Positions 38,902-48,045 of a stretch of 64,000 nt of DNA are shown in pieces. Source of the DNA: Serratia quinivorans (GTDB lineage Bacteria > Pseudomonadota > Gammaproteobacteria > Enterobacterales > Enterobacteriaceae); contig NZ_CAMKGL010000001.1 in NCBI RefSeq assembly GCF_946227985.1, positions 930,001 to 994,000 of the forward strand, read 5' to 3'. The notes under the pieces are model-generated. The model saw nothing but the letters and a program-made list of their open reading frames with translations. It searched no databases and was not told the origin of the DNA. Every line of letters starts with the position of its first letter. Within the stretch, counting starts at the first letter, position 1. The position numbers and the translations under genes are program-made.

Positions 38902-38920
38902 GGTAATGAGAAAAATTCTC
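38902..38920. promoter_or_regulatory. Possible second Fur box upstream of the RyhB-like RNA
   Basis: The 19 bases from 38902 match the Fur consensus at 14 of 19 positions and contain the palindrome TGAGAAAAATTCTCA. It lies just before the -35-like TTTACA (38931-38936). Confidence 0.45.
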
Positions 38921-38939
38921 AACAAAGTGCTTTACAGGT

Positions 38940-38958
38940 GATACTGATAACTATTATC
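38940..38958. promoter_or_regulatory. Fur box in the RyhB-like promoter
   Basis: GATACTGATAACTATTATC matches the 19-bp Fur consensus at 16 positions in the 6-6-1-6 hexamer arrangement. It covers the presumed -10 (TATTAT, 38952-38957), so iron-loaded Fur would block transcription. Confidence 0.8.
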
Positions 38959-38964
38959 ATCGCC

Positions 38965-39072
38965 TAGCAGTTCACGGAAGGCCACAGCTTGTGGCTCTGC
39001 TGTGAAAGGCACGACATTGCTCACATTGCTTCCAGTGTTTTTTAAGCCAGCTCGGGTGCTGGCTTTTTTTTT
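38965..39072 (+). ncRNA. ryhB: RyhB-family small RNA
   Basis: The stretch 39006-39038 carries the RyhB core: AGGCACGACATTGCTCACAT then TGCTTCCAGT, practically identical to E. coli RyhB, where it base-pairs with mRNAs of iron-using proteins. A 5' stem-loop (TTCAC..GTGAA enclosing GCCACA/TGTGGC) differs in sequence from E. coli but has the same place. The 3' end is the Rho-independent terminator GCCAGC/GCTGGC with nine T, giving the Hfq-binding tail. Fur boxes lie at the promoter. The 5' end is estimated from the -10. The location between a Zur-type operon and pspF differs from E. coli, so this may be a RyhB paralogue; only one copy is in the window. Confidence 0.93.
39044..39072 (+). terminator. 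Terminator of the RyhB-like RNA
   Basis: GCCAGC (39046-39051) pairs with GCTGGC (39058-39063), followed by nine T. It also shields the convergent pspF gene. Confidence 0.92.
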
Positions 39073-39077
39073 GCCTG

Positions 39078-40085
39078 TTATTCTTCCTCTGCCTCGCCAT
39101 TTTGCAACAGCGCGTGCTTTTTCAGCATGCCGCGCAACTGGTGATAGGTCAGCCCCAGCAGCTCCGCCGCCTTACGCTGATTAAATCTTCCCTGTTGCAG
39201 TGCGGCTTCGATAAGCGATTTTTCCTGCACCAACTGCCAGGCTTTCAAATCCAGCGGCAGCGCTGGTCGCTCAGCAGGCGTTTCGCGTTCCATGGGCAAT
39301 GGCATGGTTTCCCGTTGGGCGAAGGGGTTGATGACTATCTGATCCAACGCGCTGTCACTGGTACCGTGCCGATACACCGAACGTTCCACTACGTTTTTCA
39401 GTTCACGCACGTTGCCCGGCCAGTGATAGCCGAGCAGGGTGTCCCTGGCCCGTTCAGTAAAGCCGGGGAACAACGGCAACGACAGCTCACGACACATCTG
39501 AATCGCAAAGTGCTCGGCCAGCAACATGATGTCTTGCTGCCGCTGGCGCAGCGGCGGTAACTGCACTACGTCGAATGCCAGCCGATCCAGCAGGTCGGCG
39601 CGGAATTTGCCCGCCGCCGCCAGTGCAGGCAGATCGTCGTTGGTGGCACACACCAACCGCACATCAACCTGTAACGGCTGGCTGCCGCCGACGCGCTCCA
39701 GGTGGCCGTATTCAATTACCCGCAGCAGTTTTTCCTGCACCAGCATCGGGGCAGTGGCCAGCTCGTCGAGAAACAGCGTGCCTCCGTCGGCACGTTCAAA
39801 GCGGCCCAGATGGCGTTTTTGTGCGCCGGTAAAGGCACCGGCCTCGTGACCAAACAGCTCGGAATCCAGCAGGTTTTCATTCAGAGCCGCACAGTTAAGT
39901 GAGATAAATGGCCCCTGCCAACGGTTGGACAGGTAATGCAAGCGGTGGGCAATCAGCTCTTTACCGGTGCCGCGCTCACCGATCACTAACACCGGTTTAT
40001 TCAACTTTGCCAGTTGCGAGACTTGCTCCAATACTTCGACAAAGGCATTCGCTTCGCCCAACAGGTTTTCTAGCTGTTCGCTCAT
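39078..40085 (-). CDS. pspF: Phage shock protein operon activator PspF
   Basis: 335 residues from MSEQLENLLGEANAF; a TTG five codons upstream is an alternative, and neither start has a clear ribosome binding site. It is a sigma-54 enhancer-binding AAA+ protein without a receiver domain. Walker A GERGTGKE, the GAFTGA loop that contacts sigma-54, GGTLFLDELA as Walker B, and a C-terminal Fis-type helix-turn-helix (NQRKAAELLGLTYHQLRGML). It activates the divergent pspA promoter and is held in check by PspA. The gene order pspF/pspABCD is standard. Confidence 0.96.
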   Translation of the reverse strand: MSEQLENLLGEANAFVEVLEQVSQLAKLNKPVLVIGERGTGKELIAHRLHYLSNRWQGPFISLNCAALNENLLDSELFGHEAGAFTGAQKRHLGRFERADGGTLFLDELATAPMLVQEKLLRVIEYGHLERVGGSQPLQVDVRLVCATNDDLPALAAAGKFRADLLDRLAFDVVQLPPLRQRQQDIMLLAEHFAIQMCRELSLPLFPGFTERARDTLLGYHWPGNVRELKNVVERSVYRHGTSDSALDQIVINPFAQRETMPLPMERETPAERPALPLDLKAWQLVQEKSLIEAALQQGRFNQRKAAELLGLTYHQLRGMLKKHALLQNGEAEEE

Positions 40086-40181
40086 GATGAAATTCGCCAA
40101 TGTTTGGTGAAAATAATCACTCTACAGTATGCTCACAGAGAGTCAAAAATATATAATCGTTATTATTCAATGAAATAAAAG

Positions 40182-40198
40182 TTGGCACGGGTTTTGAT
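40182..40198 (+). promoter_or_regulatory. Sigma-54 promoter of pspABCD
   Basis: TTGGCACGGGTTTTGAT has the GG of the -24 element and, ten bases later, GA in place of the consensus GC at -12. This is the known type of control for psp, activated by PspF bound upstream. Confidence 0.8.
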
Positions 40199-40269
40199 TA
40201 GGTATTAGGGAAATCTGTATGACCCAACGCGGCGCTTCAGACGCCATCAGAACCAAGAGGAAGTGAATT

Positions 40270-40935
40270 ATGGGTATTTTTTCTCGTTTTGCCGACATCG
40301 TGAACGCCAACATCAATACGCTGCTGGATAAGGCGGAAGATCCGCAAAAGCTGGTGCGTTTGATGATCCAGGAAATGGAAGACACGCTGGTTGAAGTCCG
40401 CTCCACCTCAGCGCGTGCGCTGGCGGAGAAAAAACAGTTACTGCGTCGTATTGAGCAGGGTGAAAACCAGCTTAGCGATTGGCAGGACAAAGCCGAACTG
40501 GCACTGCGTAAAGAGAAAGAAGATCTGGCCCGTGCGGCATTGATCGAAAAACAAAAAGTGGCCGACCTGATCACTACGCTGACCCATGAAGTGTCCACCG
40601 TGGAAGAAACGCTGGCGCGTATGAAAAGCGAAATCGGCGAGCTGGAAAACAAGCTGACCGAAACCCGCGCTCGCCAGCAGGCGTTGACCTTGCGTCATCA
40701 GGCGGCATCTTCTTCCCGCGACGTGCGCCGTCAGCTCGACAGCGGCAAACTGGACGAGGCGATGGCACGCTTCGAACAGTTCGAACGCCGTATCGACCAT
40801 ATGGAAGCCGAGGCGGAAAGCGTCATCATCGGTAAAAAGAAGTCTCTGGATCAAGAGTTTGCCGAGCTGAAAGCCGACGACGCCATCAGTGAGCAACTGG
40901 CAGCGCTGAAAGCCAAAATGAACCGTTCTGAGTAA
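40270..40935 (+). CDS. pspA: Phage shock protein A
   Basis: 221 residues (E. coli 222). ESCRT-III/Vipp1-family coiled-coil protein that coats stressed inner membrane and inhibits PspF. An N-terminal amphipathic helix ([20 protein letters not shown]) binds membrane; most of the rest is long helical coiled coil rich in K/E/R (residues ~25-180). AAGAGGAAG precedes the start. First gene of the sigma-54-dependent operon. Confidence 0.97.
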   Translation: MGIFSRFADIVNANINTLLDKAEDPQKLVRLMIQEMEDTLVEVRSTSARALAEKKQLLRRIEQGENQLSDWQDKAELALRKEKEDLARAALIEKQKVADLITTLTHEVSTVEETLARMKSEIGELENKLTETRARQQALTLRHQAASSSRDVRRQLDSGKLDEAMARFEQFERRIDHMEAEAESVIIGKKKSLDQEFAELKADDAISEQLAALKAKMNRSE

Positions 40936-40992
40936 GGCGACAGCGGCCACGGTGTGTGGCCGCCCACCAAGACGCATTAAGAAGGAAAAGAA

Positions 40993-41220
40993 ATGAGTGC
41001 TCTATTACTTGCCATTCCGTTGACAATCTTTGTGTTGTTTGTCGCACCGATTTGGCTTTGGCTGCATTACAGCAATCGGCAACAAAACGGCATTCAACTG
41101 AGCCATCAGGAGATGCAGCGTCTGGCGCAGTTGGCTGACGATGCCAAGCGCATGCGCGAACGCATTCAGGCGCTGGAAGAGATCCTTGATGCAGAACACC
41201 CGAACTGGAGACAGTCTTGA
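40993..41220 (+). CDS. pspB: Phage shock protein B
   Basis: 75 residues (E. coli 74). One N-terminal transmembrane segment (LLLAIPLTIFVLFVAPIWLWLH) and a cytoplasmic coiled coil (MQRLAQLADDAKRMRERIQALEEIL, in parts). It works with PspC to sense membrane stress and draw PspA away from PspF. Its stop overlaps the start of pspC. Confidence 0.95.
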   Translation: MSALLLAIPLTIFVLFVAPIWLWLHYSNRQQNGIQLSHQEMQRLAQLADDAKRMRERIQALEEILDAEHPNWRQS

Positions 41221-41579
41221 TGAACAACACTCTGGGCAGTAAAAAGCTTTATCGCGTTCCTGAAGAAGGCATGCTGAAGGGCGTCTGCGCCGGTCTGGCC
41301 CATTATTTTGACGTGCCGGTACGCCTGATCCGAGTGATCGTGGTGTTGTCGATGTTCTTCGGACTGTTCTTCTTCACCCTGATCGCTTATTTCGCGCTGG
41401 TATTCGTGCTGGACGAAGCACCGGCCAGCCGTTTTGAGGGTGAGCAGCAAAAAACACCGCGCCAGTTGCTCGACCAATTAGAGTACGAACTGGGCAGCGG
41501 TGAACAGCAACTGCGACAGGTTGAGCGTTATGTTACGTCGGACACCTTCGGCGTACAGAGTCGCTTTCGCAAGTTATAA
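41220..41579 (+). CDS. pspC: Phage shock protein C
   Basis: 119 residues, same as E. coli. The PspC domain KKLYRVPEEGMLKGVCAGLA leads into one long hydrophobic segment (LIRVIVVLSMFFGLFFFTLIAYFAL in parts). A leucine-zipper-like C-terminus follows (LLDQLEYELGSGEQQLRQVE). The ATG shares its first base with the last base of the pspB stop, indicating coupled translation. Confidence 0.95.
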   Translation: MNNTLGSKKLYRVPEEGMLKGVCAGLAHYFDVPVRLIRVIVVLSMFFGLFFFTLIAYFALVFVLDEAPASRFEGEQQKTPRQLLDQLEYELGSGEQQLRQVERYVTSDTFGVQSRFRKL

Positions 41580-41675
41580 CCCCGCCTTTGCGCGCAATGG
41601 CCTGCGCATGGCGCAGGTCAGGCACCTCACCTGACATCATCCTTTTGAACCAAACCGTGCCGGAGGGCATTGCTA

Positions 41676-41942
41676 ATGAAAAAAACCTATGCCGTAAATG
41701 CCGTTAAATCCGGTGGATTTAAACAAGGAGCAGGTGCAATGTTGAAGACATTGTCTAAAGTCATCATCATAGCGTTACTCAATTACGGCCCGGCAGGGGC
41801 GGCCGGCTGGCTGCTGCGCACCGTAGGTCGCAAACCGATTCGCTTTGTGCTGGCGCTGGTGCTGGAGCCGCTGTTCCGCAAAGGGCTGAACAAGGTATTT
41901 GGGCGTTATGCCAAGGAGAACAATGAAACGACTGCAAAATGA
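41676..41942 (+). CDS. pspD: Phage shock protein D
   Basis: 88 residues from MKKTYAVNAV (GGAGG upstream); a second good start with AAGGAG lies at MLKTLSK (41739) and would give a product near the 73 residues of E. coli PspD. The conserved core NYGPAGAAGWLLRTVGRKP is present. It is a peripheral inner-membrane protein of unclear role. Its end overlaps the start of ycjX by 20 bases. No pspE follows. Confidence 0.88.
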   Translation: MKKTYAVNAVKSGGFKQGAGAMLKTLSKVIIIALLNYGPAGAAGWLLRTVGRKPIRFVLALVLEPLFRKGLNKVFGRYAKENNETTAK

Positions 41943-43320
41943 GTTAACGTCGCTGGTCAACCGCGGGATGGATCGCCATCTGCGTCTGGCGGTGACCGGC
42001 CTGAGCCGCAGCGGCAAAACCGCCTTTATCACCGCTTTCGTCAATCAATTGCTGCATGTTCACAGCGGTGCCCGCATGCCGCTATTCTCGCCGGTGCGTG
42101 AAGAGCGTCTGCTGGGCGTGAAGCGTATTCCGCAGCGCGATCTCGGCATTCAGCGTTTTACCTATGATGAAGGGCTGGCGCAGCTTTATGGCACTCCGCC
42201 GAGCTGGCCGACCCCGACACGTGGCGTCAGTGAAATTCGCCTGGCGTTGCGTTATCGTTCCAACGATTCACTGCTGCGTCATTTCAAAGACACTTCAACG
42301 CTGTATCTGGAGATTGTCGATTACCCCGGCGAATGGTTGTTGGACTTGCCGATGCTGGAACAGGACTATCTGGCCTGGTCGCGGCAAATGGCCGGTTTGC
42401 TGCAGGGCGATCGCGCCGAGTGGGCCAGGCCCTGGCTGGAACTGTGCAAAAGCTGCGATCCGCTGGCACCTGCCGATGAAAACAAGCTGGCGGCCATCGC
42501 CCAGGCTTATACCGATTACCTGCTGCGCTGCAAAAGTGAAGGGCTGCATTTTATTCAGCCGGGCCGCTTTGTGTTGCCGGGAGATCTGGCCGGTGCGCCG
42601 GCATTGCAATTCTTCCCATGGCCAAACGTCGACAGCCTTGGCGAGTCGAAGCTGGCGCAGGCGGATAAACACAGCAACATCGGCATGCTGCGTGCGCGAT
42701 TCAACTATTACTGTCAGACCATCGTCAAAAACTTTTATAAAGAACACTTTGTCCGTTTCGATCGCCAGATTGTGCTGGTGGATTGCCTGCAGCCGCTTAA
42801 CAGTGGCCCGCAGGCGTTCAACGATATGCGGTTGGCGCTGACCCAGTTGATGCAGAGTTTCCACTATGGGAAGCGCACGCTGATGCGCCGCTTATTTTCA
42901 CCAACCATCGATAAACTGATGTTTGCCGCCACCAAGGCCGATCACATCACCGCCGATCAGCATGCTAATTTAGTGTCGTTGCTGCAGCAACTGGTGCAGG
43001 AAGCCTGGCAAAACGCGGCGTTTGAGGGCATCAGTATGGACTGCGTCGGGCTGGCCTCGGTACAGGCGACCGAGAGCGGTATCGTCGACCATCAGGGGCA
43101 GCGCATCCCGGCGTTGAAAGGCAATCGTTTGAACGATGGCGCACCGCTAACGGTGTTCCCCGGCGAAGTGCCGGCACGTTTGCCGGGGCCGGCGTTCTGG
43201 CAAAATCAGGGCTTCCATTTTGATGAGTTCCGTCCACGCGCGATGAGTGTGGATAGTCCATTACCGCATATCCGTCTGGACGCGGTGATGGAGTTTTTAC
43301 TGGGAGATAAATTGCGATGA
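41923..43320 (+). CDS. ycjX: YcjX, DUF463-family P-loop protein of the psp regulon
   Basis: 465 residues from [15 protein letters not shown], identical in length to E. coli YcjX, with AAGGAG before the ATG. A Ras-like P-loop fold is reported for the family: Walker [21 protein letters not shown], and later [10 protein letters not shown] resembling the guanine-recognition motif. [13 protein letters not shown] matches the switch-II/Walker B region. It is cytoplasmic, stress-induced with psp and of unknown cellular function. Overlaps both pspD and ycjF. Confidence 0.95.
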   Translation: MKRLQNELTSLVNRGMDRHLRLAVTGLSRSGKTAFITAFVNQLLHVHSGARMPLFSPVREERLLGVKRIPQRDLGIQRFTYDEGLAQLYGTPPSWPTPTRGVSEIRLALRYRSNDSLLRHFKDTSTLYLEIVDYPGEWLLDLPMLEQDYLAWSRQMAGLLQGDRAEWARPWLELCKSCDPLAPADENKLAAIAQAYTDYLLRCKSEGLHFIQPGRFVLPGDLAGAPALQFFPWPNVDSLGESKLAQADKHSNIGMLRARFNYYCQTIVKNFYKEHFVRFDRQIVLVDCLQPLNSGPQAFNDMRLALTQLMQSFHYGKRTLMRRLFSPTIDKLMFAATKADHITADQHANLVSLLQQLVQEAWQNAAFEGISMDCVGLASVQATESGIVDHQGQRIPALKGNRLNDGAPLTVFPGEVPARLPGPAFWQNQGFHFDEFRPRAMSVDSPLPHIRLDAVMEFLLGDKLR

Positions 43321-44378
43321 GCGAGCCGATAAAACCGCGTATCGATTTCGAACAACCGTTGGAGCCGCCGCAGGAGCCGGTGTTGCGTGCCAACGTTGCT
43401 TTCGACGAACAGCAGGCGGAACACTTTTTTCCGGCGGCGCCGGAGCTGCAGCAGGAAGAGGAAGAGGGGCGTGCCGAAGGTATTATTAACGCAGCCTTGA
43501 AACCCAAACGCAGCCTGTGGCGCAAAATGGTTACTGCCGGGCTGACGCTGTTCGGCGTCAGCGTAGTGGCGCAGGGCGTGCAGTGGGTGCATACCGCCTG
43601 GGTACAGCAGGATTGGATAGCCATGGGCGGTGGCGTGGCAGGTGGGTTGATTGTCTTCGCCGGGGTAGGTTCGGTAGTGACCGAATGGCGTCGACTCTAC
43701 CGTTTGCGCCAGCGTGCAGAAGAACGCGATGTGGCACGTGAGCTGTTGCACAGCCATGGATTGGGCAAAGGGCGTGAATTCTGCGAAAAACTGGCGCGTC
43801 AGGCTGGCCTGGATCAGGGGCATCCGGCGTTGCAACGCTGGCAGGCTTCGCTGCATGAAACTCAGAACGATCGTGAAGTGGTAGCGCTGTACGCCAAACT
43901 GGTGCAGCCGGTGCTGGATAATCAGGCGCGGCGTGAAATCAGCCGTTCGGCGGCGGAATCCACCCTAATGATCGCCGTCAGCCCGTTGGCGGTGGTGGAT
44001 ATGGCGTTTATCGCCTGGCGTAATATTCGGCTGATCAACCGTATCGCCGCGCTGTATGGTATCGAACTGGGTTATTTCAGTCGTCTGCGCTTGTTCCGTC
44101 TGGTGCTGTTGAATATCGCCTTTGCCGGAGCGTCTGAACTGGTACGCGAAGTGGGGATGGACTGGATGTCGCAAGACCTGGCCGCCCGATTGTCCGCCCG
44201 AGCGGCGCAGGGCATAGGTGCCGGTTTGCTTACTGCCAGACTCGGTATCAAGGCGATGGAGCTGTGCCGTCCGCTGCCCTGGCTGGAAGGGGAAAAACCG
44301 AAGCTGGGTGATTTCCGCAGCCAACTGATTGGCCAGTTGAAAGACACCATGAAAAAGAGTGACAGCAAGGCCAAATAA
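43317..44378 (+). CDS. ycjF: YcjF, DUF697-family membrane protein
   Basis: 353 residues, as in E. coli. The start ATG overlaps the ycjX stop (ATGA). An acidic N-terminal stretch (residues ~1-60, [19 protein letters not shown]) is followed by two transmembrane segments (~70-130: [20 protein letters not shown] and [20 protein letters not shown]). A helical C-terminal domain with further hydrophobic parts follows. It is co-regulated with ycjX and psp; role unknown. Confidence 0.94.
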   Translation: MSEPIKPRIDFEQPLEPPQEPVLRANVAFDEQQAEHFFPAAPELQQEEEEGRAEGIINAALKPKRSLWRKMVTAGLTLFGVSVVAQGVQWVHTAWVQQDWIAMGGGVAGGLIVFAGVGSVVTEWRRLYRLRQRAEERDVARELLHSHGLGKGREFCEKLARQAGLDQGHPALQRWQASLHETQNDREVVALYAKLVQPVLDNQARREISRSAAESTLMIAVSPLAVVDMAFIAWRNIRLINRIAALYGIELGYFSRLRLFRLVLLNIAFAGASELVREVGMDWMSQDLAARLSARAAQGIGAGLLTARLGIKAMELCRPLPWLEGEKPKLGDFRSQLIGQLKDTMKKSDSKAK

Positions 44379-44707
44379 TCTGCCCGCGGCGTCTATTCAG
44401 GCGCCGTGGTTATTTTTACCGCAATGATCCCCCCGCCAACACCAATACGTAACCCGCACTTGACGAAAGACGATCCCCCTGTAAATACATTATATTTATC
44501 TGCAAATTTACTGACGGTTGTGATAACTCTCTACTTATAAGCTAAAATGACGCCGATGGTGTTATTCACTTGCGTTTAAAATCATCAACAACAGCGATAA
44601 ATCAGAGTTCTGTCAACTTTTGCTGACAGATTGCTTCTACCGCTCGGGGTGAGAGAGTATCATCATCTTCAGTCATCCCCGCACCTGCAGAGATAAGGCC
44701 AATACTG
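44379..44707 (+). other. Intergenic region ycjF-tyrR
   Basis: About 330 bases. CCGCGGCGTC (44382-44391) and GGCGCCGTGG near 44400 can form an imperfect hairpin followed by TTATTTTT, a probable terminator of the psp-ycjXF unit. The rest is A+T-rich around 44480-44560 and should hold the tyrR promoter. TyrR boxes (TGTAAA-N6-TTTACA) were looked for; TGTAAA occurs at 44480 but without a proper partner. Confidence 0.5.
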
Positions 44708-46279
44708 ATGCGTTTGGAAGTTTTTTGCGAAGACCGGATCGGTCTGACTCGAGAGTTACTCGATCTTTTGGTATTGCGCAGCATAGATTTACGTGGCATC
44801 GAAATCGATCCCATCGGCCGCATTTACCTCAATTTTTCCCAACTGGATTTTGACACCTTCCGCGCGCTGATGGTAGAGATCCGCCGCATTGCCGGCGTGA
44901 CCGATGTGCGCACCGTGAATTTCATGCCTTCTGAACGCGAACACCGCGCACTGCGCGCGCTGTTGGAGTCGATGCCTGAGCCGGTGTTCTCGATCGATAT
45001 GAAGGGCAAAGTTGAACTGGCCAACCCGGCAGCGCAGGCGCTGTTCGGGCTTAGCGAAGACAAAATCCGCAACCAGACGGCCACCGCATTGATTGGCGGT
45101 TATAACTTCAACCGTTGGTTGGAGAGCGAACAGACGGCGCCACAATCTGAGCGGGTGGTGATCCGCAGTCAGGACTTCCTGATGGATATCACGCCAATTT
45201 ACCTGGAAGACGAAAACCAGCAGAATGCTGCCGTAGGCGCGGTCGTGATGCTGAAGTCCACGGCCCGTATGGGGCGTCAGCTACAAAATCTGTCGGTGAA
45301 CGACGATACCGAGTTTGACCATATCGTTGCCGCCAGTCCGAAAATGCGCCATGTGCTGGAGCAGGCGCGCAAATTGGCGATGCTGGATGCGCCACTGTTG
45401 ATTGTGGGCGACACCGGCACCGGTAAAGATATTCTGGCCCGGGCCTGCCATTTGCGCAGCCCGCGTGGCAAACAGCCGTTCCTGGCGCTGAACTGCGCCG
45501 CATTGCCTGATGATGTCGCGGAAAGTGAGCTGTTCGGCCATGCGCCGGGAGCTTACCCGAATGCGCTGGAAGGCAAGAAGGGCTTCTTCGAACAGGCGCA
45601 CGGTGGTTCGGTGCTGCTGGATGAAATCGGTGAGATGTCGCCGCGCATGCAGACCAAACTGCTGCGTTTCATTAACGATGGCACTTTCCGCCGCGTAGGT
45701 GAAGAACACGAAGTCCATGTGGATGTGCGGGTGATTTGCGCGACGCAGAAAAACCTGACCGAACTGGTACAGCGTGGTGAGTTCCGCGAGGATCTCTATT
45801 ATCGACTTAACGTGTTGACCATCACTATTCCACCACTGCGTGAGCGTCCGCAGGACATCATGCCGCTGACCGAACTGTTTGTGGCGCGTTTTGCCGATGA
45901 GCAGGGCGTAGCACGGCCGAAGCTGGCCAATGATCTGGGCAGTTTCCTCAGCAAATATGGTTGGCCTGGCAACGTGCGACAGTTAAAAAACGCCATTTAC
46001 CGGGCGTTGACGCAAACCGAAGGTTTCGAACTTCGTCCGCAGGACATCGTACTGCCGGAGTTTGAGGTGGAAATGTCGCTGGGCGATGAGGTGATGGATG
46101 GCTCGCTTGACGATATCAGCAAGCGTTTCGAACGTTCGGTGCTGACCCGTTTGTACCGTACTTACCCGAGTACCAGAAAACTGGCGAAACGCCTGGGGGT
46201 TTCTCATACCGCGATCGCCAATAAGTTGCGCGAATATGGGCTCAGTAGCCGTAAGCCTTCCGGGGAAAACGAAGAATAA
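44708..46279 (+). CDS. tyrR: Aromatic amino acid regulator TyrR
   Basis: 523 residues (E. coli 513). It represses or activates aromatic amino acid synthesis and transport genes in response to tyrosine, phenylalanine and tryptophan with ATP. Domains: ACT (~1-70, MRLEVFCEDRIGLTRELLDL), PAS (~80-190), AAA+ (~205-430; Walker A GDTGTGKD, GGSVLLDEIGEM), and the helix-turn-helix TRKLAKRLGVSHTAIANKL. Unlike E. coli TyrR, which lacks the sigma-54 loop, this one keeps a degenerate loop, HAPGAYPNALEGKKGFF, accounting for most of the extra length. It probably still acts with sigma-70. Confidence 0.96.
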   Translation: MRLEVFCEDRIGLTRELLDLLVLRSIDLRGIEIDPIGRIYLNFSQLDFDTFRALMVEIRRIAGVTDVRTVNFMPSEREHRALRALLESMPEPVFSIDMKGKVELANPAAQALFGLSEDKIRNQTATALIGGYNFNRWLESEQTAPQSERVVIRSQDFLMDITPIYLEDENQQNAAVGAVVMLKSTARMGRQLQNLSVNDDTEFDHIVAASPKMRHVLEQARKLAMLDAPLLIVGDTGTGKDILARACHLRSPRGKQPFLALNCAALPDDVAESELFGHAPGAYPNALEGKKGFFEQAHGGSVLLDEIGEMSPRMQTKLLRFINDGTFRRVGEEHEVHVDVRVICATQKNLTELVQRGEFREDLYYRLNVLTITIPPLRERPQDIMPLTELFVARFADEQGVARPKLANDLGSFLSKYGWPGNVRQLKNAIYRALTQTEGFELRPQDIVLPEFEVEMSLGDEVMDGSLDDISKRFERSVLTRLYRTYPSTRKLAKRLGVSHTAIANKLREYGLSSRKPSGENEE

Positions 46280-46280
46280 A

Positions 46281-46337
46281 AAAACGGGCGCCACAAGCGC
46301 CCGTTTCAACGTTTAGAGGCCGGCATTCGTCGGCCTC
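46281..46337. terminator. Terminators between tyrR and tpx
   Basis: AAACGGGCGC/GCGCCCGTTT (46282-46306) forms a strong stem with a T-run on the minus strand, serving tpx. A second stem, GAGGCCG/CGGCCTC (46316-46337), lies between it and the tpx stop. Confidence 0.85.
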
Positions 46338-46343
46338 CTGGCA

Positions 46344-46847
46344 TTACTTCAGCGCAGCCAGCGCCGCATCGTAGTTTGGCTCGGTGGTGATTTCATTTAC
46401 CAGTTCGCTGTACAGCACGTTGTCCTGACCATCCAATACCACAACCGCGCGTGCGGTCAGGCCTGCCAGTGGACCTTCAGCAATTTCAACGCCGTAAGCC
46501 TGTTTGAATTCAGCGCCACGCAGGGTGGACAGGGTGACTACGTTGTTCAGGCCTTCTGCACCGCAGAAACGTGACTGGGCGAACGGCAGGTCGGCCGAGA
46601 TGCACAGCACTACGGTGTTATCCAGGCCGCTGGCCAACTGGTTGAATGTACGCACCGAAGTCGCGCAAACGCCGGTATCAATACTTGGGAAAATGTTCAA
46701 AACTTTGCGTTGACCCGCGAAGCTGCTCAGCGCCACGTCTGACAAGTCTTTGGCAACCAGTGAGAAGGCTTTGGCTTGTTCGCCGGTCTGTGGCAGATGG
46801 CCTGCAACGCTAACCGGGTTGCCTTGAAAATGTACTGTCTGAGTCAT
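46344..46847 (-). CDS. tpx: Thiol peroxidase Tpx
   Basis: 167 residues (E. coli 168). Periplasm-extractable but without signal peptide; it reduces hydroperoxides using thioredoxin. It is an atypical two-cysteine peroxiredoxin: peroxidatic Cys61 in DTGVCATSV and resolving Cys95 in SRFCGAEG. Convergent with tyrR and divergent from ycjG, as in E. coli. Confidence 0.97.
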   Translation of the reverse strand: MTQTVHFQGNPVSVAGHLPQTGEQAKAFSLVAKDLSDVALSSFAGQRKVLNIFPSIDTGVCATSVRTFNQLASGLDNTVVLCISADLPFAQSRFCGAEGLNNVVTLSTLRGAEFKQAYGVEIAEGPLAGLTARAVVVLDGQDNVLYSELVNEITTEPNYDAALAALK

Positions 46848-47068
46848 TAGCTTGATTCCTTTTACAGGTGTTATACAAAGGGCATGAGCCTAATAAAAGG
46901 GCCTTTTGGCCGCTTTAACATTAGGTTCACACTCTGGCATCAGTTTATGTCAACAATTGTGGGTTGGATAGATAAAGTTTGCTAAATAGTTGTATATATT
47001 AGAGTGTGTCCAAAAAAGCACCCACGCGTTCGCCCGATTTTATGCGCAATTTCCGTTCAGGAGCCATT

Positions 47069-48040
47069 ATGAGAAGCATGCGTTTTTACCCAGAAGCCTG
47101 GCCGCTGCATACCGCCTTTGTTATCGCCCGCGGCAGCCGCACCGAAGCCAAAGTCGTGGTGGTCGACATTGAGCAACAGGGCGTGCGGGGTATTGGTGAA
47201 TGCACACCCTATCCGCGTTATGGTGAAAGTGAGACTTCGGTGATGGAACAGCTGGCCGAAGTGGTTACGGCTGTCGAACGGGGCGTGACGCGCGAGCAAC
47301 TGCAGCAGCTAATGCCGGCCGGCGCGGCACGTAATGCGGTAGATTCCGCCCTGTGGGATTTGGAGTGTCAACTGAGCGGTCAGAGCCGCTGGCAACGCAG
47401 CGCTGTTGCCGAGCCGGAACGCATTCTGATGGCGCAAACCGTCAGCATAGGTTCGCCGGAAGCCATGGCCTTCGCCGCGCGTGAACTTGAGCAGCAAGGG
47501 GCCAGCTTGCTGAAAATCAAACTGGATAACCATCTGATCAGCGAACGGCTGGTGGCGATCCGTGCGGCGGTGCCGGATGCCACGTTGATTGTCGATGCCA
47601 ATGAGTCCTGGCAGGCGGAGGGGCTGGCGGCGCGCTGCCAACTGTTGGCGGATCTGGGCGTGGCGATGCTGGAGCAACCGCTGCCGGCGACGGATGACAG
47701 CGCACTGGAAAACTTTATTCACCCGTTGCCAATTTGCGCCGATGAAAGCTGCCACACCCGCGGTGATTTATCCAAGCTGGTCGGTCGTTATCAGATGGTC
47801 AATATCAAGCTGGATAAAACGGGCGGCCTGACCGAAGGATTAGCGCTGGCGCAGGAAGCGCGGCAACAAGGGTTTGCTATTATGCTCGGCTGCATGTTGT
47901 GCACTTCGCGGGCGATCAATGCCGCATTGCCGCTGGCACCGGGCGCGCGATTCGTCGATTTGGACGGCCCGACCTGGCTGGCAAATGACGTTGAACCGGG
48001 ACTGGATTTTGAATGTGGGGCGATTAATCTCGCCCCATAG
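47069..48040 (+). CDS. ycjG: L-Ala-D/L-Glu epimerase YcjG
   Basis: 323 residues from MRSMRFYPEAW with CAGGAG upstream; the frame is open 21 codons further but that part does not match the family. Enolase-superfamily enzyme that epimerises L-Ala-D-Glu from murein to L-Ala-L-Glu. The KxK catalytic motif is in SLLKIKLDNH; metal ligands are in VDANES, LEQPLP and ADESCH; the second lysine is in NIKLDKTGG. It lies tail-to-tail with mpaA, which supplies the dipeptide pathway, so these genes form the muropeptide-recycling pair known in E. coli. Confidence 0.96.
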   Translation: MRSMRFYPEAWPLHTAFVIARGSRTEAKVVVVDIEQQGVRGIGECTPYPRYGESETSVMEQLAEVVTAVERGVTREQLQQLMPAGAARNAVDSALWDLECQLSGQSRWQRSAVAEPERILMAQTVSIGSPEAMAFAARELEQQGASLLKIKLDNHLISERLVAIRAAVPDATLIVDANESWQAEGLAARCQLLADLGVAMLEQPLPATDDSALENFIHPLPICADESCHTRGDLSKLVGRYQMVNIKLDKTGGLTEGLALAQEARQQGFAIMLGCMLCTSRAINAALPLAPGARFVDLDGPTWLANDVEPGLDFECGAINLAP

Positions 48041-48045
48041 CCGGT

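Noticed and set aside
44480-44502. Possible TyrR box upstream of tyrR
   Set aside because: TGTAAA is present but the second half-site (TTTACA at six-base spacing) is not.
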